Positions 44,964 to 53,574 of a stretch of 64,000 bases of DNA are shown here, one piece after another. A program made the translations under genes and the position numbers. Under the pieces are notes generated by a model that ran no database searches, was not told the origin of the DNA, and was given only the letters and a program-made list of their open reading frames with translations. Position 1 is the first letter of the stretch; every line of letters begins with the position of its first letter. The DNA comes from Reyranella aquatilis (GTDB lineage: Bacteria; Pseudomonadota; Alphaproteobacteria; Reyranellales; Reyranellaceae), in the NCBI RefSeq assembly GCF_020880995.1, contig NZ_JAJISD010000018.1, positions 1-64,000 of the forward strand. The letters are read 5' to 3'.

Positions 44964-46019
44964 CTACGGCGCCGCGACCAGGCCGGTCATCTTGCCGACC
45001 GTATCCGTCCACGTCTTGGCGCATTCCGCGCCGCAGCGCTTGGCCCAGCGCTTCAGCGCCACGTCGTTGAGCGCCGCCTCACGCGCCTTCACGTCGGCAT
45101 CGCTGGGCTTGATGCGCACGACCTTGCCAGGCTTGCCCTCGCTGCAGGTACCGCCCTCGCCGCTGACGCAGATCAGACCCATCTCGACCTCGTCGCCGAT
45201 GGTCTTCCAAGCGCCGTCCTCGAAGGCCTTCATCTCCTTGGTGAAGAACTCCTTGGTGGGCGCGCTCATCTTGTTCCACGAGGCTTCGCTTACCGCGGTG
45301 TAGATGATGGTGAAGCCGACCGGCATCTCGAGCACGCTGGTGACGACCTCGTGCCAGCCCGCCTTGTAGGCCGGCATCGTGCCGGTAATGCCGCAATCGA
45401 CGGTGCCACGCTGCAACGCCGGCACGACCTCGCCGAACGGGATGGTGACGGCGGTGGCGCCGAGCCCTTCCACCAGGTCGCCCTGACTGACGCCCTGCAC
45501 GCGGATCTTCTTGCCCTTGAGGTCGGCGACGCTCTTGATCTGCGGGGCGCACCAGATCATCTGCGTCGGGAAGGTGTACCAGTTCAGGATCTTGGCGCCG
45601 TATTTCGGGCCCATAATCTTGTCGATTTGCGGTCCCCAGACCTCGGTGATCTTGCGCGCCGTCGCCATGTCCTTGGCGACACCCGCGATATCCACTCCCT
45701 CGAGCATGGCGTCCTCGGCGACGTAAATCGGCAGCGCGTGCGCGAAGTCGAACAGGCCGAGCTTCAGCAGCCGCATCACCTCGGTGCCCTTGAGATTGAG
45801 CTCCGTGGTCGACTGCGCCGTGGCGGTGATCTGTCCCTTCGAATCCTTGACGACCTGCTCGGACCAGAAGGGCTTCTCGACCTTGATCCAGTTGCTGAGA
45901 TTGCCGAAGCTGCCAACGACCTTGAAGCTCTGCTTGGGCAGATCCTGCGCCTGCACGCCTGTACCGGCGACCATCATCAGTGCTGCGGCCAGGGCAGCCG
46001 CAATTCCCGTCTTCACCAT
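44964..46019 (-). CDS. dctP: TRAP transporter substrate-binding protein
   Basis: Periplasmic receptor of the TRAP system, 351 residues. A Sec signal with cleavage after VQA (near residue 24) precedes the mature start QDLPKQSFKVVG. DctP-type segments are LKGKKIRVQGVSQGDLVEGLG and VPALQRGTVDCGITGTMPAY, the second with the arginine-bearing ligand loop. Two Cys in the C-terminal part (CVSGEGGTCSEG) may form a disulphide. A strong ribosome site lies 6 bases before ATG. It is divergent from a Bug receptor gene, 105 bp apart. Confidence 0.9.
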   Translation of the reverse strand: MVKTGIAAALAAALMMVAGTGVQAQDLPKQSFKVVGSFGNLSNWIKVEKPFWSEQVVKDSKGQITATAQSTTELNLKGTEVMRLLKLGLFDFAHALPIYVAEDAMLEGVDIAGVAKDMATARKITEVWGPQIDKIMGPKYGAKILNWYTFPTQMIWCAPQIKSVADLKGKKIRVQGVSQGDLVEGLGATAVTIPFGEVVPALQRGTVDCGITGTMPAYKAGWHEVVTSVLEMPVGFTIIYTAVSEASWNKMSAPTKEFFTKEMKAFEDGAWKTIGDEVEMGLICVSGEGGTCSEGKPGKVVRIKPSDADVKAREAALNDVALKRWAKRCGAECAKTWTDTVGKMTGLVAAP

Positions 46020-46124
46020 CGGTTATCCCTCCCCCTTGGAATTTGCACGCATCGTATTCACCGAGCCTTTGCGCCGCAATGGCCGTTCTTCTAGGCTCGC
46101 GGCAAATCAAACGGGAGGAACCTC

Positions 46125-47096
46125 ATGCGTCCGATAGCGATTGCCGGCGCCCTTTTGGGCATTGCCCTAGGGGCGGGAACAGGCCAGGCGCAGGCCCCGG
46201 CCTTCGACAAGCCCATCAAGATCATGGCGCCCTATGCGCCGGGCGGGAACATCGACGTCACCGCCCGCATCATTGCCGACAAGCTGCGAGAGGTGACGGG
46301 CACCACCGTCATCGTCGAGAACAAGGCCGGTGCCAGCGGCATGATCGGCAGCGACATCGTCGCCCGCTCGGCGCCCGACGGGACCAGCCTGCTGGTCTCG
46401 GCCAACTCGCTGGTCGCGGTGCCCGCCATCTACGGCAACGCGCCCTACGACTGGCGCACCGCCTTCACGCCTATCACGCACATCCAGCGCGTACCGGCCG
46501 TCCTCGTCGTGCCGCCCAGCTCGCCGATCAAGACGCTGGCCGACTTCATCGCCCTGGGCAAGGACGGCAAGTTCGCCGTCGCCGATTCCGGCGTCGGCAC
46601 CACCAACCATCTCGCCATCGAACTGATCGGCGAGGCCACCGGCACCAAGTACACCCTGGTCCACTACAAGGGATCGGGCGCGGCCATGATCGACGTCATG
46701 GCGGGCCAGGTGCCGGCCCAGGTCGACCAGCTTAACGCCGCCATCGGCAACATAAAGTCGGGCAAGCTGCGCGCCATCGCCATCACCTCAGACAAGCGCG
46801 TGCCGCAGCTTCCCGACGTTCCGACCTTCAAGGAAAGCGGTGTTAAGGGCCTCGAGAACTTCACCTTCGCGACCTTCACCGGCCTGTTCGGCCCGGCCAA
46901 GATGCCGCCGGAGATCGTGGCGAAACTCAACGAGGCGATGGTCAAGGTGCTCAAGGATCCCGCCGTCGTCGCGCGCTTCGCCGAACTCACCGCCGAGGCC
47001 TATCCGACCACGCCGCAGGAAACCGCGGCGATGTTCGACGCCGAGGACAAGATGGTCGTCCCCCTCATCAAGAAGCTGCAGATCAAACCGGAGTAA
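46125..47096 (+). CDS. Bug-family (TctC-like) periplasmic binding protein
   Basis: Orphan receptor of 323 residues. The signal ends near GQAQA-PAF (residue 25). The motifs APYAPGGNIDVTARIIADKL and GASGMIGSDIVARSAPDGT mark the Bug family. Ligands of such proteins include di- and tricarboxylates and aromatic acids. No TctA or TctB gene is near; the only membrane gene following is a DUF486 protein 8 bp later. The ribosome site GGGAGGAAC is well placed. Confidence 0.9.
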   Translation: MRPIAIAGALLGIALGAGTGQAQAPAFDKPIKIMAPYAPGGNIDVTARIIADKLREVTGTTVIVENKAGASGMIGSDIVARSAPDGTSLLVSANSLVAVPAIYGNAPYDWRTAFTPITHIQRVPAVLVVPPSSPIKTLADFIALGKDGKFAVADSGVGTTNHLAIELIGEATGTKYTLVHYKGSGAAMIDVMAGQVPAQVDQLNAAIGNIKSGKLRAIAITSDKRVPQLPDVPTFKESGVKGLENFTFATFTGLFGPAKMPPEIVAKLNEAMVKVLKDPAVVARFAELTAEAYPTTPQETAAMFDAEDKMVVPLIKKLQIKPE

Positions 47097-47104
47097 CCCG
47101 TTCG

Positions 47105-47467
47105 ATGTCCTTCATGCCCGCCGCCGTCACGCCGATCGTACTGTTGCTGATCTCGAACGTCTTCATGACATTCGCCTGGTACGGGCACCTGAAGTTCACC
47201 GACAAGCCGTTGTGGCTGGTGGTGGTGGCGAGCTGGGGCATCGCCTTCGTCGAATACTGCTTCGCCGTCCCGGCCAACCGGTACGGCCATGCGATCTACT
47301 CAGCCGCGGAACTCAAGACCATGCAGGAGGTGATCACGCTCACCGTCTTCGCCGCCTTCTCGGTGCTTTACCTCGGCGAACGCATCACCTCGAACCATCT
47401 GGTCGGCTTCGCCCTGATCTGCGGCGGCGCCTTCTTCATCTTCAAGGGTCCGCTGCCTTCCTGGTGA
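47105..47467 (+). CDS. DUF486 (DMT-like) small membrane protein
   Basis: A 120-residue inner-membrane protein with four helices, of the DUF486 family within the drug/metabolite carrier superfamily. Family text includes NVFMTFAWYGHLK, SWGIAFVEYCFAVPANR and LYLGERITSNHLVGFALI. It starts 8 bp after the Bug receptor gene, so they may be cotranscribed, but a functional link is not shown. Small DMT proteins usually act as dimers. Confidence 0.85.
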   Translation: MSFMPAAVTPIVLLLISNVFMTFAWYGHLKFTDKPLWLVVVASWGIAFVEYCFAVPANRYGHAIYSAAELKTMQEVITLTVFAAFSVLYLGERITSNHLVGFALICGGAFFIFKGPLPSW

Positions 47468-47532
47468 AATCAGGGTCCTGCGGCGGGATGGAACGGCGCG
47501 TCGCTGCGTAGCCTCTTCAGGGAGAACGACGA

Positions 47533-49320
47533 CTGAACCAGATCCGACCCGGACGACGACTGGAATTCGGGCTGCTCGCAGCAGTCCTCGTCCTCGCGTC
47601 CGGGCTGCGCCTCTGGGATCTTTCCGCCAACGGCTTCGGCAACGAATACTACGCCGCCGGCGTGCGCAGCATGCTGCAGGGGCCCGGTCTATTCTTCTAC
47701 AATGCATTCGATCCGGCCGGGCTGGTCTCGCTCGACAAACCACCGCTCGCCTTCTGGATCCAGACGGCCTTCGCGGCCGTGCTGGGCTACAGCGGCTGGT
47801 CGATCCACCTGCCGCAGGCGTTGGCCGGCACGACCTCGGTGGCCCTGCTTTACTTCCTGCTGCGCAAGCCGTTCGGCCGGACAGTGGCGTCGATCGCGGC
47901 TTTCCTGCTGGCCTTGTCGCCCATCGCCGTCGCGGTCGACCGCTCCAACAACACCGATGCCTGGCTGGTCCTGTTCCTGCTGATCGCGGCCTGGCTCGCG
48001 CTCAGGGGACGTGGCCTGTCACTGGTGTTCGCGATGGTGGCCCTGGGCTTCGCCTTCAACGTCAAGATGCTGGCCGCCCTTGTCTGCGGGCCGGCACTGC
48101 TGGCGGGCTGGTGGCTTTCCAGCCCGCTCGACTGGCCTCGCCGCCTCGGGTGGATGTTCATTGCCGGACTGGCGCTGGCGATCGTCGCCCTGTCATGGGC
48201 GGTCGTGTTCGACCTGACTCCGGAACGGCTGCGACCGCAGGCCGGCAGCAGCAGGAGCGGCTCGATGCTCGAGCTGATCGTCGGACACAACGGAATCGAG
48301 CGCTTCGTACGCGATCGACAGCCCGCGCGGACAGCGCCCCCGGCGCAGACACCGCAGCAGACCTCCGGCCCGATGGCCTACGACGCCGTGCCCGTCGGGC
48401 CGTTGCGTCTCGCCACGCCGATGCTGGCGGCACAGTTCGCCTGGGCGCTGCCCTTCGCGCTGCTCGGCGCCGTTCTGGCCTGGCGGCGGCGTCGCGCCCC
48501 TGTCGCGCTGTGGGCCGGATGGGCCCTGACCTACGGCATCGTCTACAGCGCCGCCGGCGGTATCTTCCACATCTACTATCTCGCGACGCTCGCCCCGCCC
48601 CTGGCCGCGCTGGCAGCCATCGGCGGCGTCGAACTCTGGCGGCGCGGCGCGGCTGCCCTCGCCCTCGGCGTAGCCGCGACGGCTCTCTGGCAAGCCTACC
48701 TCACGGGGACGACGCTCGGCTGGACCGCGACCTGGATCGGTTTCCCCGCGGTCGCGCTGCTCGCGGCGGCGGCGGCGGCGTGGCGCGACCGTCGGCTGAC
48801 GGCGCTGATCGGGGTGGTCGCGCTCATCGTCCTGCCGACGGCCTGGGCGCTCAGCCCGGTCTTCTCGCCCGGCAATCTCACGCTGCCCTCGGCCAGTCTG
48901 CCGCGCTGGCTGGGCTTGGACGACGGGCGCGGTCCCATCCTGTCCCGCACGCACCGCTCGCAGGCCCATGATCCCAAGCTGCGATCATTCCTCGAAGCCC
49001 AGCGCGGCACCGCGAAGTTCCTGGCCGCCACATCCAATGCGCTGCTGGCCTCTCCGCTCATCATCCACAGCGGCCAGCCCGTGCTGCCCTTCGGCGGCTA
49101 TCTGGGCAACGACCCGATCATGAGCCTCGATGCCTTCGCCGAGCGGGTGAAGCGCGGTGAGGTACGATACGTTCTGCTGTGGCCGGGACGCCGGCCGGCT
49201 GACTTCGATGCCTGGGTGCGAGGGCGCGGAACGGCCGTCGATCCGGCACTGTGGCGCTCCCTGCAAGCCGAGCCGCGTCGCGCGATCGCACTCTACGATC
49301 TCGCGCCCGGCAGTCGCTGA
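47533..49320 (+). CDS. GT39/ArnT-type membrane glycosyltransferase, apparent CTG start
   Basis: Polytopic glycosyltransferase of the PMT/ArnT type, 595 residues if it starts at CTG 47533. It would move a sugar from a polyprenyl phosphate to an acceptor on the outer face of the inner membrane. The first helix LLAAVLVLASGLRLW and the outer loop GFGNEYYAAGVRSML, where the catalytic acid sits, both lie upstream of the first normal start (GTG 47662). Between the in-frame TAG at 47509 and that GTG there is no ATG, GTG or TTG, while AGGGAG ends 8 bases before the CTG. Later parts include LVSLDKPPLAFWIQ and many helices. Confidence 0.8.
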   Translation: MNQIRPGRRLEFGLLAAVLVLASGLRLWDLSANGFGNEYYAAGVRSMLQGPGLFFYNAFDPAGLVSLDKPPLAFWIQTAFAAVLGYSGWSIHLPQALAGTTSVALLYFLLRKPFGRTVASIAAFLLALSPIAVAVDRSNNTDAWLVLFLLIAAWLALRGRGLSLVFAMVALGFAFNVKMLAALVCGPALLAGWWLSSPLDWPRRLGWMFIAGLALAIVALSWAVVFDLTPERLRPQAGSSRSGSMLELIVGHNGIERFVRDRQPARTAPPAQTPQQTSGPMAYDAVPVGPLRLATPMLAAQFAWALPFALLGAVLAWRRRRAPVALWAGWALTYGIVYSAAGGIFHIYYLATLAPPLAALAAIGGVELWRRGAAALALGVAATALWQAYLTGTTLGWTATWIGFPAVALLAAAAAAWRDRRLTALIGVVALIVLPTAWALSPVFSPGNLTLPSASLPRWLGLDDGRGPILSRTHRSQAHDPKLRSFLEAQRGTAKFLAATSNALLASPLIIHSGQPVLPFGGYLGNDPIMSLDAFAERVKRGEVRYVLLWPGRRPADFDAWVRGRGTAVDPALWRSLQAEPRRAIALYDLAPGSR

Positions 49321-49321
49321 T

Positions 49322-50644
49322 CTACTCGGCCGGCTGGCCGGCTCTCTGCAGGATTGCCTGCTTGGCCCGCTCGCCGGCGCGGCGGTTGCGGCGCTTGATC
49401 CACCACATCAGGAACCCGGTGACGGCAAAGACCGGAATAATCACGCCGGATACGAACACCAGGAACTTGTACACGCCCCCCAGACCGATGCCGTAGTGCA
49501 GCGCGCGCTGCCACGCGATGATCTTCTCGCCGGTCGACATGGCCTGCGGATCGAACACGTCGACCACGGTCCGGCGGTAGGGATCGATGATCACCGTGAT
49601 CACCGGCGCACCCTCCTCGTGGCCGGGCCGGATGAGACCGACACGCATCGCCTGGTCGGGACGGACCGACAGGAAGGCGTTGAGGAAGCGAGTGCCGGGA
49701 ACGCGCGACCGCGCGAGTTCGATGGCTTCGTCGACTTCCATCGGAGTGGCCCCGCGCATCGGCTCGACGCGTGCCTGGAACATCGCCGCGCGCATGTCGC
49801 GACCCGGCCAGACCGTGTTCACCGCTGCCGAAATCTGCTGCGGGAAGGCGAGATAGACGCCGGTGAAGTTCACCAACATGAAGATCACGAGGCTCCAGAT
49901 GCCAACCGCGCCATGCAGCTCGCGGTTCAGGCGCAGGCCCTTGGCCTTGCGGCGCACCATGAAGGCCGCTTTCCACTGGCCGGCCCTGGGCCACCAGAGA
50001 TAGAGGCCGGAGCAACCCAGCACGAGCATCGCCACGCCGAGCCAGCCGACGATCTCGCGGCCGACGCCGCCCGGGATGAAGATATGGCCGTGCAGGTCGT
50101 GGAAGAAGCGCACCCAGCCGGTCATCGCCTGCTGCGTCTGGAGGACTTGCAGCGACACGGGATCGATCAGGATCTGGAGGCTGCCGGCGAACGGGCTCTG
50201 CGTCGGCACTCGGCCTTGGGCCGGTGAACCGGAGGGGCCCGGCTGCGGCGCGGCCCCGGGTGCTGCCACCTGGCCACCTTGACTGCCTTGGCCGCCACCG
50301 CGGAACTGGGGCCGCTCGCCCGCCATGCCGGGCCGTGACAGTCGTACGGCTGCCGGCTCGCCGACCTCGATGGGCCACCGCACCGCAATCGGGACACGGC
50401 CGGGCTCGGCGTTCGCAGCCTTCGCGGCCTCGATGAGTTTACCGGCCGACTGCCATGCGCCGGCCGTCTTCACTTCCGGTTCGCCCTGCCCCAGCAGGTG
50501 CTCGATGTCGTGGGCGTAGACCAGCACTGCACCCGTGATCCCCATCATCACCAGCGGCAGAAGGAGGATGAGACCGACCCAGAGATGGAGCTGCTGCAGC
50601 CAGTAGCGGAAGGTGCGCCGCTGCGGTTTCGGACCCTCGGACAT
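49322..50644 (-). CDS. PepSY-associated membrane protein
   Basis: A 440-residue inner-membrane protein of the PepSY-TM family. It has four main helices: one near residues 17-43 (LHLWVGLILLLPLVMMGITG), two in the middle and one near the C-terminus. A Gly/Pro/Gln-rich spacer lies at about 105-145, and a conserved FFHDLHGHIFIPGG region contains histidines that could hold heme or metal. Members are linked to siderophore uptake and ferric reduction. It starts 2 bp after the feoB stop, so it is probably part of the iron operon. Its stop lies next to that of the convergent glycosyltransferase. Confidence 0.85.
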   Translation of the reverse strand: MSEGPKPQRRTFRYWLQQLHLWVGLILLLPLVMMGITGAVLVYAHDIEHLLGQGEPEVKTAGAWQSAGKLIEAAKAANAEPGRVPIAVRWPIEVGEPAAVRLSRPGMAGERPQFRGGGQGSQGGQVAAPGAAPQPGPSGSPAQGRVPTQSPFAGSLQILIDPVSLQVLQTQQAMTGWVRFFHDLHGHIFIPGGVGREIVGWLGVAMLVLGCSGLYLWWPRAGQWKAAFMVRRKAKGLRLNRELHGAVGIWSLVIFMLVNFTGVYLAFPQQISAAVNTVWPGRDMRAAMFQARVEPMRGATPMEVDEAIELARSRVPGTRFLNAFLSVRPDQAMRVGLIRPGHEEGAPVITVIIDPYRRTVVDVFDPQAMSTGEKIIAWQRALHYGIGLGGVYKFLVFVSGVIIPVFAVTGFLMWWIKRRNRRAGERAKQAILQRAGQPAE

Positions 50645-50646
50645 CG

Positions 50647-52527
50647 CTACCCTCCCCCGAACGCCACGGCGATCCGGTACGTGAGGAAGGCCGCCACGTA
50701 CGCCAGCGCCAACATGTAGAAGAACGTGACCCAGAGCCAACGCCAGCCGCCGGTCTCGCGGCGGATGACGGCGAGGGTCGACGCGCACTGCGGCGCGAAC
50801 ACGTACCAGGCAAGGAAGGCCAGCGCCGTGGCGAGGCTCCATTGGGAACTCAGGGCCTGGGCGATCTTGTCGGTCGCTTCCTCGCCGCCGCTGATCGCGT
50901 AGATCGTCCCCAGCGACCCGACCGCGACTTCGCGGGCCGCCATGCCGGGGATCAGCGCGACGTTGATCTGCCAGTTGAAGCCCAGCGGCTCGGTCAGCGG
51001 CTGGATGGCGGTGCCGATCCGGGCGGCGAGGCTGTAGTTGATCGCCGGCTCTGTCGCGCCCTCGGGCGGCTGCGGGAACGAGGCCAGCGCCCAGATCAGG
51101 ATCATCATCGACAGGATCGTGGTGCCGGCGCGCTTCAGGAAGATCGTGGCGCGCGTCCACAGGCCGATGGCCAGGCTCTTCGGCTGCGGCAGCTTGTAGT
51201 CGGGCAGTTCGAGCATGAACGGCTCGCCGGGCTGGCCGCGCCAGATCAGCCGCTTGACCACGAACGACACGGCGAGTGCGCTCGCGATGCCCACCGTATA
51301 GAGGCCGAACATCACCAGCCCCTGCAGGCCGACGAAGCCCCAGACCTCGCGGTCGGGAATGAAAGCGCCGATGATCAGCGTATAGACCGGGATACGCGCC
51401 GAGCAGGTCATCAGCGGCGCCACCAGGATGGTGGTGAGCCGGTCGCGCCGGTCGTCGATCACGCGCGTCGACATGATGCCCGGGATGGCGCAGGCGAAGG
51501 ACGAAAGCAGTGGGATGAAGGCGCGGCCGTGCAGCCCCGCGCCGCCCATGATGCGATCCATCAGGAACGCCGCGCGCGCCATGTAGCCCAGATCCTCCAG
51601 CAGGAGGATGAAGAAGAACAGGATGACGATCTGCGGCAGGAACACGATCACGCTGCCGACGCCGCCGATCAGCCCGTCCTTGAGAAAGCTCTTCAGGAGA
51701 TCGGGGAGCGGCAGCCGCTCGACGAGACCGCCGAGGAAATGGAAGCAGGCCTCGATCGCATCCATGCCTGGCTGCGCCCAGGCGAAGACCGCCTGGAACA
51801 TCACGAACAGGATGGCGAGCAGGATGACCAAGCCGGCGACCGGGTGCAGCAGCACGGCATCGGCCCGCGCGGTGAGGCTGTCGCGGCCGCCCTGGCCCTT
51901 CACGACGGCGGCGAGGATGCGATCGGCCTCGCGCTGGGCGCTGCGCAGCGCGGCTGCGTCGGGCGCGGTCCAGACAGTCCGGGTGGCGCCTTCCGCGGCG
52001 ACGAGGCGACGATCGACCTCAGCCAGCAGCGCATCCGTGCCGCCGCGGCGCACGGCGACGGATGTCACCACCGGCAGGCCCAGCTGCTCGGCCAGCTTGT
52101 CGGTGTCGATCTCGATGCCGCGTCGGCGCGCGATGTCCATCATGTTGAGCGACAGCATGACCGGCCGCCCGACCTGCTTGAGTTCGAGGACGAGCCGAAG
52201 CGCCAGGCGCAGGTTCGAGGCGTCGGCGACGCACACGATGAGGTCGGGGATCACGTCGTTCTGGGTCCGCCCCAGGACGACGTCGCGCGTCACCTCCTCG
52301 TCGGGCGAACGCGCACGCAGCGAATAGGTGCCCGGCAGGTCGACGATGCGTACGGCGCGGCCGGCCGGCGTGGTCAACGGGCCCACCTTCTTCTCGACCG
52401 TGACGCCGGGATAGTTGGCGACCTTCTGCCGGCTGCCTGTCAGGGAATTGAACAGCGCGGTCTTGCCGCAATTGGGATTGCCGACCAGCGCGACGACGGG
52501 CACGGCGGTCGGGGACGAAGCGGTCAC
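50647..52527 (-). CDS. feoB: Ferrous iron transporter FeoB
   Basis: Ferrous iron permease of 626 residues. The N-terminal G domain has GNPNCGKT at 16-23, DLPGTYSL as the switch II region and LNMMDIARR for base recognition. The membrane part has two Gate regions, including IPLLSSFACAIPGIMSTRVI and, in the second half, MAAREVAVGSLGTIY. Its length is shorter than E. coli FeoB (773). The start is GTG at 52527, 1 bp after the feoA stop; the open frame upstream lies over feoA and is not used. Confidence 0.95.
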   Translation of the reverse strand: MTASSPTAVPVVALVGNPNCGKTALFNSLTGSRQKVANYPGVTVEKKVGPLTTPAGRAVRIVDLPGTYSLRARSPDEEVTRDVVLGRTQNDVIPDLIVCVADASNLRLALRLVLELKQVGRPVMLSLNMMDIARRRGIEIDTDKLAEQLGLPVVTSVAVRRGGTDALLAEVDRRLVAAEGATRTVWTAPDAAALRSAQREADRILAAVVKGQGGRDSLTARADAVLLHPVAGLVILLAILFVMFQAVFAWAQPGMDAIEACFHFLGGLVERLPLPDLLKSFLKDGLIGGVGSVIVFLPQIVILFFFILLLEDLGYMARAAFLMDRIMGGAGLHGRAFIPLLSSFACAIPGIMSTRVIDDRRDRLTTILVAPLMTCSARIPVYTLIIGAFIPDREVWGFVGLQGLVMFGLYTVGIASALAVSFVVKRLIWRGQPGEPFMLELPDYKLPQPKSLAIGLWTRATIFLKRAGTTILSMMILIWALASFPQPPEGATEPAINYSLAARIGTAIQPLTEPLGFNWQINVALIPGMAAREVAVGSLGTIYAISGGEEATDKIAQALSSQWSLATALAFLAWYVFAPQCASTLAVIRRETGGWRWLWVTFFYMLALAYVAAFLTYRIAVAFGGG

Positions 52528-52528
52528 G

Positions 52529-52801
52529 TCAGGATCCCGCCTCGACGAGGACGGCCATCGCCTCGCGGCGGCGGAGCCCGATCGTCGTATGCGCGACGCG
52601 CACGGCGATGGGATCCCTGCCGAACAGGCCCTCGTGCAGGACCTCGACATCGGCCCCTTCGACGAAGCCGAGCTCGATCAGGCGACGTTCCAGTTCGGGT
52701 GCCGGCATGCCCGCGGCGACGCGTCCCGCGACGATGGCCTGTATGCGGCCGCGGAAGCCCACGCGGGCCTTGCCAAGTGCTATGGTTGATTGGCTGCTCA
52801 T
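52529..52801 (-). CDS. feoA: FeoA-like protein
   Basis: A 90-residue cytoplasmic SH3-like protein that supports FeoB. It has the family features RVAAGMPAPELERRLIELGFVEGADV, cut here as LERRLIELGFVEGADV, then FGRDPIAVRVAHTTIGLRRREA. The gene stands first in the operon feoA-feoB-PepSY. It is divergent from a hydrolase gene with 56 bp between. That gap holds an imperfect dyad (AATTCG at 52809-52814 and CGAAATT at 52824-52830) that could be an operator but matches no Fur or Irr site I can name. Confidence 0.92.
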   Translation of the reverse strand: MSSQSTIALGKARVGFRGRIQAIVAGRVAAGMPAPELERRLIELGFVEGADVEVLHEGLFGRDPIAVRVAHTTIGLRRREAMAVLVEAGS

Positions 52802-52857
52802 TGAGAGTAATTCGTAGTAGCATCGAAATTGTTGGCTTGCCAGCGGGAGGTAAGGGC

Positions 52858-53574
52858 ATGGCGAATATCGTTCTGGCGCATGGCGCATGGTCGGCCGCCT
52901 GGGCTTGGAAGAAAATGCGACCTTTGTTGCGCGATGCCGGCCATCAATTCTTTGCCCCGACCTACACCGGCCTCGGCGCCCGCGCCCACCTCGCCAACCC
53001 CAACATCGACCTCTCGACCCACATCGAGGATGTCGTAGCCGAGATCGAGTTCGAGGACCTGAACGACGTGGTCCTTCTGGGCCATTCCTATGGCGGTATG
53101 GTCGCGACGGGTGTCGCCGACCGCGTCGGCAGCCGTCTCGCACGCATCGTGTACATCGACGCCTTCGCCCCGCGCGACGGCCAGAGCCTGTTCGACCTCG
53201 TCGGACCGAAGGCCGAGGGCAACATGCGCAAGGGCGCCGAGAAGGATGGCGAGGGCTGGAAACTGCCGATCAACCCGATGCCGCCGGACACGGCGCCGGA
53301 GGATGTGGCCTGGGCCAGCCCGCGCCGCCGGCCGCAGCCGATCAAGACCTTCGAGCAGCGCATCAAGCTCGAGTCCAGGGAGCCGCTGCCGCCGCGCGAC
53401 TACATCTATGCGACGCGCAACGGTCCGGGCGACGTGTTCCGCCAGTTCGCCGATCGCGCCCGCAGCGAAGCCGGCTGGACCTGCTACGAGCTCGACAGCA
53501 GCCACAACCCGCACATCACCTGCCCCAAGGAGTTCATGGCTCTCCTGACCAGGATCATGGCGGGCGGGAAGTGA
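52858..53574 (+). CDS. Alpha/beta hydrolase
   Basis: A 238-residue alpha/beta hydrolase. HGAWSAAWAW follows the first strand, the nucleophile Ser77 lies in GHSYGG, the acid is probably in VYIDAFAPRDG or the later strand, and the catalytic His sits in SSHNPHITCP near the end. This resembles plant salicylate-esterase-like and other small esterases. The ribosome site is GGGAGG, 8 bases before ATG. Its TGA overlaps the GTG start of the CoA-transferase gene (53571-53574), so the two are coupled; it may process a CoA-transferase product or precursor. Confidence 0.87.
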   Translation: MANIVLAHGAWSAAWAWKKMRPLLRDAGHQFFAPTYTGLGARAHLANPNIDLSTHIEDVVAEIEFEDLNDVVLLGHSYGGMVATGVADRVGSRLARIVYIDAFAPRDGQSLFDLVGPKAEGNMRKGAEKDGEGWKLPINPMPPDTAPEDVAWASPRRRPQPIKTFEQRIKLESREPLPPRDYIYATRNGPGDVFRQFADRARSEAGWTCYELDSSHNPHITCPKEFMALLTRIMAGGK

